Source of the DNA: JABILX01 sp041648305
GTDB taxonomy: Bacteria > Patescibacteriota > Gracilibacteria > UBA1369 > LOWO2-01-FULL-3
Assembly (NCBI GenBank): GCA_041648305.1
Contig: JBAZPI010000045.1
Span: 1-6,805 of the forward strand
Direction of reading: 5' to 3'
DNA length: 6,805 nucleotides
A program made the translations under genes and the position numbers. Shown one piece after another: positions 1 to 5,596 of this stretch; the first letter of the stretch is position 1; every line of letters begins with the position of its first letter. The notes below the pieces were generated by a model. The model had not been told where the DNA came from and did no database searches. It was given only the letters and a program-made list of their open reading frames with translations.

Positions 1-3000
1 GTGGATCTTATCTTCGACCAAGTGATTGAGCTTCATTATATATGCGTATCCGACGGTCGTTTTTTGATCGAAAGGTTCGCCTGTTTTTCCGTCATATAAT
101 TGGATTTTCCCGTTTTCCGGGAGGCCCGCCTTTTTTAATAATTCATGAATTTGTTCATTTGGGATTCCGTCCAGCGCCGGGGTGGCGACATCGAATCCGA
201 GTTTTGCCGCTGCCCAACCGATGTGGGTTTCCAAAACCTGTCCGATGTTCATACGAGATGAAACGCCGAGTGGGTTTAGAATGATGTCGACGTGTGTTCC
301 GTCCGGCAAGAAAGGCATGTCTTCGCGTGGAACAATGATTGAAATAACACCTTTGTTACCGTGGCGTCCCGCGAATTTGTCTCCAACTGAAACTTTTCTT
401 GTTTGGGCGACGTCTACGCGAAGCTGCTTGTTTACTCCGGTTTGGAGTTCATCGCCCGCTTCACGCGTGAAAATTTGGATGTTGACGACTTTTCCTCCTT
501 CACCTCCCGGAAGCCTAAGAGAAGTATCTTTTACGTCGCGGGCTTTGTCCCCGAAGATTGCGCGAAGTAATCGTTCTTCCGCTGTGAGTTCGGTTTCTCC
601 TTTTGGTGTGATTTTACCAACCAAAATATCGCCCTCGGCGACTGTTGCTCCGATTCGTATAACACCGTCGTCATTTAGGTCTTTGAGTCTTCCTTCACCG
701 ACATTTGGGATGTCGCGTGTGACTATCTCAGGTCCGAGTTTTGTGTCGCGGATATCGACTGTGTATGTTTCGATATGAACTGAGTCATAGATTCCTTCGC
801 GGACGAGTCTGTCTGAAATAATGACCGCGTCTTCAAAATTGTATCCTTCCCATGTCATGTATGCGACGAGCAAGTTCTGTCCGAGCGCAAGCTCTCCGTG
901 ATCGATAGCGGAGCCGTCGGCCAGCAGATCGCCTTTTCTGATTTTATCACCATTGCTGACTGCCGCTCTGTGGTGCATGCAGGTCGCTTGGTTTGAACGT
1001 TTATATGTTTGAAGTTCGTATGTTACCTTTTTGCCATTGTCGTACAGGGTTGTGATTTTGTCTGCGTCTACGTAAAGGATTTGTCCGTCTCTCTCGGCGA
1101 GGAGGAGTTGTCCTGAGTTTTTCGCTGCGATTTCTTCCACGCCTGTTCCTACGATCGGGGCTTTTGCCGAGATCAACGGAACTGCTTGACGTTGCATGTT
1201 TGAACCCATCGATGCGCGTGTGTTGTCGTCGTGTTCCAAGAATGGAATTAGCGAGGTTGATACTGAGATAATTTGTTTTGGCGAAATGTCTATGTGAGTT
1301 ATGTCGTTCACGTGCGCCAAAGTAGCTTCTCCGTTTTTTCGTGCTGAAATTCGTTTTTGTTTGAATTGGCCGACTTTGTCTATTTCCGAACTCGCCTGTG
1401 CGATCACCAGCCCGTGTTCTTCTTCGGCGTCGTAGTATTGGACTTTGCTTGTCAGGTAGCCACGAACGGTAATTTCGTCGATGTTTTTGATTCTTTTGGC
1501 GGCCATGGCTGCCCGTTCGTCAAAAGATTGTCCGGCTTTAACGATAATTTTGTCTCCGTCTTTAAGTTCTTCTCTTGAGATGTGGCCGACCGGATCTTTT
1601 CCGTCGTTTTTAACCGTCTGTTTAACTTCGCGGAAAGGAGTTTCGATAAATCCGTATTTGTTAATTTTGGCGTAGGCGGCCAGGTGGGTGACGAGTCCGA
1701 TGTTCGGACCTTCAGGAGTTGCGATAGGACAAATGCGTCCGTAGTGAGATTCGTGTACGTCGCGCACATCGAATGATGCGCGTTCGCGTGAAAGTCCTCC
1801 GGGACCCATGGCGGAAAGTCGGCGTTTGTGAGCCAATTCCGCGAGTGGGTTTGTCTGATCCATGAATTGTGAAAGCTGCGATCCTGCGAAGAATTCGCGG
1901 AGCGCCGCCGTGATCGGACGGGAGTTTATAAGCTGCGTGGGAGTGACAGTTTCAAGATCCATAACGGTCATTCTGTCTTTCGCGATACGCTCTGTTCGTA
2001 GCAGTCCGACTCGGAATTTGTTTTGAACCAATTCTCCAACTGCTCTTATGCGTCTGTTTGATAGGTGGTCGATGTCGTCCGGGCGATCCTCTCCGTTGTT
2101 GAGTTTGATTAAATGTTTGAGAATTAGAATCAGGTCGTTTGGTTGAAATGTGTGGAATTTCTTGTTATTTGGAAGATCCAAGTGAAATCTCTTGTTGAGT
2201 TTATATCTGGCAACCGGTCCCATGTCGTATTTCTTGTAGTCGAAGAACATTGAGTTGATGAGTGCTTTTGCGTTTTCCGGAGTGGCGAGATCGCCAGGGC
2301 GGATTTTTCTATATATATTTTGGTATGATTCATCCAGTGTTTTAGCCTGGTCTTTTTCGAGCGTCATGAGAATGTAGTCGTGCTCGACATCTTTCGTATC
2401 TTCTTTGAATAATTCCAAAATCTTGGCGTCACTTTCATATCCCATCACTCTTATCAATGAAGTGATCGGGATTTTGCGTTTTCGATCGATTTTTACTGTG
2501 ATAATTCCTTTTTTGTCGGTTTCTATTTCAAGCCATGCTCCACGTTTTGGGATGATCTTTGCGTTATGCATTCTCGGAGCTTGTGCGTTTTCCGAGAAGA
2601 ACACGCCCGGAGAACGAACCAACTGACTTACGACGACTCTTTCTATTCCGTTGATAATGAATGTTCCTCTGTTTGTCATCAGTGGGATTGATCCCAAGAA
2701 TATATCTTGTTCTTTGATTTCGCCGGTTTCCTTGTTGATTAATTGAACGTGTACTTTTAATGGAGCCTCAAATGTGATGTTTTTTTCTTTTGCTGTTTCT
2801 GCGTCGTGCTTGATTTCTCCAATTTCGTGATCCAGGAACTTTAGTTCGAGCTTTTTGTTTGAAAAATCTTGAATTGGAGAAATTTCGTCGAGTAATTCGC
2901 GGATTCCTTGCTCTATGAACCACTGATATGAGTCAAGTTGCACTTCAATGAGATTTGGCAGAACTGCTCCTTTGTCTTTTTGTTCGGTGAAATATTTTCT

Positions 3001-3363
3001 GTCCGATCTTTGTGGAAGCGGATCTTTTGAAATTGGGATTTGAGATGGTTTAACAAGGTTTTCTCCTCTTTTTTTGGATAATTCAAGTCTCGTTCCTTGC
3101 TTTTTGATCAATTTCTTTGCCACAGCCTTTTTTTCTTCGGCGCCTCCAGTGCCTTCAGCACCTTCCGTGCCTTTTTTAACTTTCTTTGGGCCTGCTTTTG
3201 GAGTGTAGATTTTCTTTATCGTGAAGACTCTGGCTTTTTTCGCAGGCTTTGCTGGTTTTACTACCTTTGTCACTTTTACGGTCTTTGGTGCAGCCTTCGT
3301 GGTCTTCGTCTTCGGTGAAGAAGCTTTAGCTGTTTTCTTAGATATTTTTTTAGCTTTTGGCAT
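1..3363 (-). CDS. rpoB: DNA-directed RNA polymerase subunit beta (3' end outside window)
   Basis: This is the beta subunit of RNA polymerase, which forms half of the catalytic cleft and the rifampicin pocket. The 1121 codons present start at an ATG and run off the left edge at KLNHLVEDKIH, so about 100 C-terminal residues are missing. Residues 1-115 are a Lys/Ala/Pro-rich tail with no family counterpart. Normal beta sequence begins near RSDRKYF (120-125) and PNLIEVQLDSYQWF (136-149). The rifampicin cluster SQFMDQTNP...HKRRLSAMGPGG has D502, H512, R515 and S517 at the positions of E. coli D516, H526, R529 and S531. NFEDA carries E844/D845, and DKFAGRHGNKG carries K996 and K1004, the nucleotide-contacting lysines. 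The large E. coli insertions are absent, so numbering falls below E. coli despite the tail. The tail has no internal Met, and the promoter at 3468-3495 supports this start. No Shine-Dalgarno sequence precedes it. Identity is certain; the role of the tail is unknown. Confidence 0.98.
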   Translation of the reverse strand, partial: MPKAKKISKKTAKASSPKTKTTKAAPKTVKVTKVVKPAKPAKKARVFTIKKIYTPKAGPKKVKKGTEGAEGTGGAEEKKAVAKKLIKKQGTRLELSKKRGENLVKPSQIPISKDPLPQRSDRKYFTEQKDKGAVLPNLIEVQLDSYQWFIEQGIRELLDEISPIQDFSNKKLELKFLDHEIGEIKHDAETAKEKNITFEAPLKVHVQLINKETGEIKEQDIFLGSIPLMTNRGTFIINGIERVVVSQLVRSPGVFFSENAQAPRMHNAKIIPKRGAWLEIETDKKGIITVKIDRKRKIPITSLIRVMGYESDAKILELFKEDTKDVEHDYILMTLEKDQAKTLDESYQNIYRKIRPGDLATPENAKALINSMFFDYKKYDMGPVARYKLNKRFHLDLPNNKKFHTFQPNDLILILKHLIKLNNGEDRPDDIDHLSNRRIRAVGELVQNKFRVGLLRTERIAKDRMTVMDLETVTPTQLINSRPITAALREFFAGSQLSQFMDQTNPLAELAHKRRLSAMGPGGLSRERASFDVRDVHESHYGRICPIATPEGPNIGLVTHLAAYAKINKYGFIETPFREVKQTVKNDGKDPVGHISREELKDGDKIIVKAGQSFDERAAMAAKRIKNIDEITVRGYLTSKVQYYDAEEEHGLVIAQASSEIDKVGQFKQKRISARKNGEATLAHVNDITHIDISPKQIISVSTSLIPFLEHDDNTRASMGSNMQRQAVPLISAKAPIVGTGVEEIAAKNSGQLLLAERDGQILYVDADKITTLYDNGKKVTYELQTYKRSNQATCMHHRAAVSNGDKIRKGDLLADGSAIDHGELALGQNLLVAYMTWEGYNFEDAVIISDRLVREGIYDSVHIETYTVDIRDTKLGPEIVTRDIPNVGEGRLKDLNDDGVIRIGATVAEGDILVGKITPKGETELTAEERLLRAIFGDKARDVKDTSLRLPGGEGGKVVNIQIFTREAGDELQTGVNKQLRVDVAQTRKVSVGDKFAGRHGNKGVISIIVPREDMPFLPDGTHVDIILNPLGVSSRMNIGQVLETHIGWAAAKLGFDVATPALDGIPNEQIHELLKKAGLPENGKIQLYDGKTGEPFDQKTTVGYAYIMKLNHLVEDKIH

Positions 3364-3461
3364 ATGAAAATAATTAAATGGGTTTTTTAGTTGCGGTGTG
3401 CCCGGCTTCAGCCGGGCGCGCTACTACCCAAGCCACAACTCATCCATTTAATCTGGTAGCA
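3364..3461 (-). promoter_or_regulatory. Structured 5' leader of rpoB
   Basis: If transcription starts about 7 bases after the -10 box, near 3461, the rpoB mRNA has a leader of about 98 nt. Its nt 10-18 (AUUAAAUGG, plus-strand 3444-3452) are perfectly complementary to nt 81-89 (CCAUUUAAU, 3373-3381). This 9-bp stem encloses the GC hairpin at 3400-3417 and ends nine bases before the ATG. The fold is seen in the sequence. A role in limiting ribosome access or in rpoB autoregulation is inference. It matches no riboswitch or T-box I recognise. Confidence 0.45.
3400..3417 (-). repeat. GC-only hairpin in rpoB leader (REP-like palindrome)
   Basis: The arms gcccggc (3400-3406) and gccgggc (3411-3417) are perfectly complementary around a ttca loop (UGAA in the rpoB mRNA). 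This gives a 7-bp stem made only of G-C pairs in otherwise AT-rich intergenic DNA. Neither side carries an immediate T-run in the right orientation, so it is not an intrinsic terminator for serS. It could be a leader regulatory hairpin or one copy of a dispersed palindromic repeat. One copy in the window cannot decide between these. Confidence 0.6.
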
Positions 3462-3467
3462 AGCGGT

Positions 3468-3495
3468 ATTCTAGTTATTTTTGTAGTAATGTCAA
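3468..3495 (-). promoter_or_regulatory. Sigma-70-type promoter for rpoB
   Basis: Read on the minus strand, a perfect TTGACA -35 box (3490-3495) is followed by a 16-bp spacer and TAGAAT (3468-3473), one base from the consensus -10 box. It lies between the serS stop and the rpoB start and points at rpoB, with an expected start site near 3461. This suggests rpoB is transcribed independently of serS and of any ribosomal-protein operon. No ORF with recognisable protein sequence covers it. Confidence 0.75.
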
Positions 3496-3560
3496 ATCTT
3501 ATCTGCTTCTGGTGGAAAAGTGTGTTGCGAAGAAGCGAGGAGTGTTGTGTGGTAGTGTTT

Positions 3561-3592
3561 TGCCGCGCCGGCAGGCTCTGTATCAGGCTCTG
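3561..3592. repeat. Short palindrome plus direct repeat downstream of serS
   Basis: The palindrome tgccg-cgc-cggca (3561-3573) overlaps the first of two exact copies of caggctctg (3572-3580 and 3584-3592), set 12 bases apart. A partial third copy, caggctt, begins at 3597 inside the last codons of serS. In serS mRNA the palindrome could form a 5-bp GC hairpin, but what follows is AAAAC rather than a U-run, so it is a poor intrinsic terminator. It may be a remnant of local slippage or of a dispersed repeat. Confidence 0.45.
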
Positions 3593-3595
3593 CCA

Positions 3596-4870
3596 TCAGG
3601 CTTCGGCGCCGGGCTTTGCCGCTTCAATTTTATCTTTGCCCCCCATGTATTGTCTTAGCACTTCCGGAATTGTGACTGATCCGTCTTTGTTCTGGAAATT
3701 CTCGAGGATTGCGACGATGGTTCGTGGCATTGCGACGGCGGTGCCGTTTAGGGTGTGTATTAGGTCTGGTTTTTGTGTTTCCGGATTGCCGTTTTCGGGT
3801 TTGAATTTGATATGCGCGCGGCGGGCTTGATAGTCTGTGCAGTTTGAGCAGCTCGTAACTTCGCGGTACCTGTTTTGGGTTGGGATCCATGCTTCAATGT
3901 CGAATTTCTTTGCGGCTGGTGCGCCCAAGTCTCCTGAGCAAATATTGATGACTTGATAGGGGATGCCGAGTTCGCTTACGATTTCTTCTTCGATGCCGAC
4001 GAGGAATTCGTGTTCTTCCTCTGATTTTTCCGGATGGCAGAATGAGAACATTTCGATTTTGTCGAATTGATGGACGCGGATTATGCCTTTTGTGTCTTTG
4101 CCGTAGGAGCCTGCTTCGCGGCGGAAACAGGTTGAAAACGCGCAGTATCTCAAAGGGAGGTCTTTCTCGTGGAGTGTCTCGTTCGCGTGGAGCATTGTTA
4201 GCGGAACTTCAGAGGTTCCTATGAGATACAGATCATCTTCCTCCGGATTGACGCTGTAGATTTCGTTTTTTTCCGCCGGGAAAAATCCCGTTGCGAACAT
4301 CGCGTGCTCTTTCACGAGGACCGGCGGGATGATCGGTGTGAAGCCTTTGTTTACGAGTTTTTGCATAACAAATTGAACAAGCGCTAGCTCGAGGAGTGCT
4401 GCTTGTCCTTTGAGATAATAGAAACGTGCGCCTGACATTTCTGCGGCTTTTTCCAGGTCTAGAATGTTTAAGTTTTTGCCAAGTTCGATGTGGTCGAGAG
4501 GTTTGAAGCCTTTAAAAGTGGTTTGTTTTCCTTTTTTGCGCTCTACTTTGTTTTCGGTTTCGTTTGCGCCGACGGGAGTTGAGGCGAGGATCATGTTTGG
4601 GACTTCAGCGACGAGACGATCGAGAGAGGCTCTTGCTTTTTCGAGCTCGGGTTCGAGTTTGCGGAATTCTTCTTTGAGGTGTTTTGCTTTGTCTATTTCG
4701 TCCTTGCCGAGGCGTTTTTGTTCTGCGCGCAAGTCTTCGGTTTTCTTGATTAATTCTCTGCGCTGTTTGTCGAGTTCAACTATTGCGGCTACGTCGATTG
4801 CGATGTTTTTATGTTTTGCATTTTCAATGACAAGTTGCTGATTTTCTGCGATGAATTTGAGGTCGAGCAT
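3596..4870 (-). CDS. serS: Seryl-tRNA synthetase (class II)
   Basis: This cytoplasmic enzyme charges tRNA-Ser with serine using ATP. The 424-residue product has the normal bacterial length. Residues 1-100 form the N-terminal arm, beginning MLDLKFIAEN, with a charged coiled coil at about 28-90 that grips the long variable arm of tRNA-Ser. The catalytic domain shows the serine-binding TSEVPL (219-224), class II motif 2 FRREAGSYGKDTKG (249-262), then RVHQFDKIEMF (265-275). TSCSNCTDYQARR (339-351) and motif 3 NGTAVAMPRTIVAILEN (375-391) follow, then the usual ending IPEVLRQYMGG. The ATG at 4870 is chosen because MLDLKFI is where the family starts. An in-frame GTG at 4969 would add 33 residues without family similarity. 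There is no Shine-Dalgarno sequence. A -10-like TATTAT lies at 4911-4916 on the minus strand, but it has no good -35 box, so the promoter is not settled. No T-box leader is visible. Confidence 0.97.
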   Translation of the reverse strand: MLDLKFIAENQQLVIENAKHKNIAIDVAAIVELDKQRRELIKKTEDLRAEQKRLGKDEIDKAKHLKEEFRKLEPELEKARASLDRLVAEVPNMILASTPVGANETENKVERKKGKQTTFKGFKPLDHIELGKNLNILDLEKAAEMSGARFYYLKGQAALLELALVQFVMQKLVNKGFTPIIPPVLVKEHAMFATGFFPAEKNEIYSVNPEEDDLYLIGTSEVPLTMLHANETLHEKDLPLRYCAFSTCFRREAGSYGKDTKGIIRVHQFDKIEMFSFCHPEKSEEEHEFLVGIEEEIVSELGIPYQVINICSGDLGAPAAKKFDIEAWIPTQNRYREVTSCSNCTDYQARRAHIKFKPENGNPETQKPDLIHTLNGTAVAMPRTIVAILENFQNKDGSVTIPEVLRQYMGGKDKIEAAKPGAEA

Positions 4871-4961
4871 ATGTTTTTTTGTAAAAGTTGTTTTTGCCGG
4901 TGGCACAGCGATAATAGTAGCGGAAAGTTCGAGAGAAGGGAAGTCCCGGTCTATTTGGGTT

Positions 4962-4994
4962 TTCCCCACGTGCGGGATTTCGCAGGTTGGGGAA
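4962..4994. other. Imperfect dyad in the serS / orphan-gene divergent region
   Basis: ttcccca (4962-4968) pairs with tggggaa (4988-4994), and tgcg (4971-4974) pairs with cgca (4981-4984). The two stems are separated by a small internal loop (cg against ggt), with a ggattt hairpin loop. It sits about 30 bases upstream of the -35 box of the plus-strand promoter and upstream of serS. It could be a protein-binding dyad acting on either gene. No terminator-like T-run follows. Function is unknown. Confidence 0.4.
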
Positions 4995-5011
4995 TGTGCC
5001 TGACGGCATTC
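4992..5011. other. Second small bulged dyad abutting the first
   Basis: gaatg (4992-4996) is complementary to cattc (5007-5011), and cc (4999-5000) to gg (5005-5006), around a tgac loop with a two-base bulge. Its left arm overlaps the right end of the dyad at 4962-4994 by three bases, so the two folds are mutually exclusive in their outer pairs. It lies 13 bases upstream of the -35 box of the orphan gene. It is weak and could be chance, but an activator or repressor site is possible. Confidence 0.25.
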
Positions 5012-5024
5012 ACGCCTGCGGGGT

Positions 5025-5052
5025 TTGACAAAATCGTTTATTTGTCTATGAT
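5025..5052 (+). promoter_or_regulatory. Near-consensus sigma-70 promoter for the 130-residue orphan gene
   Basis: A perfect TTGACA (5025-5030), a 16-bp spacer and TATGAT (5047-5052, one mismatch to TATAAT) form a strong vegetative-type promoter. The start site is expected near 5059, giving a leader of about 37 nt before the ATG at 5096. The in-frame ATG at 5048 lies inside the -10 box, so it cannot be the start codon of this transcript. That fixes 5096 as the start of the gene. Confidence 0.75.
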
Positions 5053-5095
5053 TGTTGTGGTCTGCGGTTGTGTAAAGTTTTTTAATTTAATTGTA

Positions 5096-5488
5096 ATGGA
5101 TGCAGTAAAAGAGTTTTTCAGAGAAGGGCGTAAAGCTGGTGAATGGAAACGTGATTGTGGTGGAGTTCAAGGCAAAGTTAACGAAGAAGGCGGTACTCCA
5201 GAGGAGTCTTTTGGTGTTGTTTTGGGAATGCTTGATGTATGTTTTGGTGAGTTTTCTGCTTATGTTGAGATGGGGTCAGTTTATGAATATGCTTACCCTG
5301 ATTTTATAGGTGAGGTTGCGCGGCTTGCGAATACCTTGGGAGATGTTTATTCAGAAGTTTTTCTTGGTGTTGTTCTTTCCAAGATAAAGGTGTTGGGAGT
5401 TGTGCTTGGCGATGAGCTGAAAACGTCTAATGATCTTATTTTTAGCGATATTGTTAAGCGGATGAATTTTTACAAGCTAGCTAATTAG
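5096..5488 (+). CDS. Hypothetical protein, 130 residues, no recognised family
   Basis: I do not recognise this protein. It starts MDAVKEFFREGRKAG and ends at TAG. It has no signal peptide, no clear membrane segment and no metal-binding motif; its only cysteines are C21 and C49. The N-terminal 35 residues are charged and Gly-rich. Residues 36-125 look mostly helical, with hydrophobic stretches at 39-50 and 86-105. A GVVLG/GVVLS string recurs at 40, 91 and 101, which may mark two related helices. The frame is open further upstream, but the promoter at 5025-5052 lies inside that stretch, so the ATG at 5096 is preferred. No Shine-Dalgarno sequence precedes it. It is diverged from serS by about 225 bases and followed by a weak hairpin. 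The strong promoter and intact frame favour a real, probably cytoplasmic protein, but its function is unknown. Confidence 0.7.
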   Translation: MDAVKEFFREGRKAGEWKRDCGGVQGKVNEEGGTPEESFGVVLGMLDVCFGEFSAYVEMGSVYEYAYPDFIGEVARLANTLGDVYSEVFLGVVLSKIKVLGVVLGDELKTSNDLIFSDIVKRMNFYKLAN

Positions 5489-5504
5489 AGGCGAGCTGGT
5501 TGAT

Positions 5505-5532
5505 AAGACATTTGGCTAGAAGCATCTAGTAT
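5505..5532 (+). promoter_or_regulatory. Weak candidate promoter for the SLH / beta-propeller gene
   Basis: AAGACA (5505-5510) and TAGTAT (5527-5532) lie 16 bp apart, each matching its consensus box at four of six positions. They would give a start near 5539 and a leader of about 58 nt. It overlaps the small hairpin at 5516-5529, so both roles are uncertain. It is reported because no better promoter is visible in the 108-base gap. Confidence 0.2.
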
Positions 5533-5536
5533 TTTT
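5516..5536 (+). terminator. Weak hairpin with T-rich tail after the orphan gene
   Basis: ctaga (5516-5520) and tctag (5525-5529) form a perfect 5-bp stem around agca. It is followed by tattttt, and a second run of six T lies at 5542-5547. The stem is short and AT-rich, so it would be a poor intrinsic terminator. Its place 28 bases after the stop codon is right for one. Confidence 0.3.
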
Positions 5537-5560
5537 CCGTGTTTTTTAGTAAGCTACGGA

Positions 5561-5584
5561 CGCCTCAAAAAGGCGCGTATTTTA
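5561..5584 (+). terminator. Small GC hairpin with T-rich tail before the SLH gene
   Basis: cgcct (5561-5565) and aggcg (5571-5575) form a 5-bp stem with a caaaa loop. cgtatttt follows, ending 12 bases before the ATG at 5597. It could terminate the orphan-gene transcript, or form a leader hairpin if transcription of the SLH gene starts near 5539. The evidence does not separate the two. Confidence 0.25.
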
Positions 5585-5596
5585 ACCCTTATTTCT

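Noticed and set aside
182..778. Long plus-strand open frame (198 codons)
   Set aside because: It is antisense to the most conserved part of rpoB, and its translation is Ser/Pro/Arg-rich with no family features.
3400..3417. Intrinsic terminator of serS
   Set aside because: The hairpin is followed on the minus strand by ACACCGCAACTAAAA and not a T-run, and it lies downstream of the rpoB promoter.
3374..3598. The serS frame stays open past its TGA to a TAA at 3374-3376, with only one more TGA, hinting at UGA recoding
   Set aside because: Neither the 1121 codons of rpoB nor serS use UGA as sense. The extension resembles nothing, a normal SerS ends near this TGA, and the stretch contains the rpoB promoter and leader.
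3378..3830. Plus-strand open frame of 150 codons over the intergenic gap and the serS 3' end
   Set aside because: It overlaps the rpoB promoter and antisense serS codons. Its residues mirror serS, and it has no independent promoter or protein features.
4871..4969. A 33-residue N-terminal extension of SerS from an in-frame GTG at 4969
   Set aside because: The added residues have no SerS similarity. The family starts at MLDLKFI, which has its own ATG at 4870, and the GTG lies inside a dyad.
4871..5024. T-box leader for serS
   Set aside because: No AGGGTGGAACCGCG-like box or specifier stem is present on the minus strand upstream of serS.
4811..5095. Longer version of the orphan gene starting at 4811 or at the ATG at 5048
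   Set aside because: Both starts precede or lie within the TTGACA/TATGAT promoter, so they would not be on its transcript. The 4811 version also overlaps the serS start on the opposite strand.
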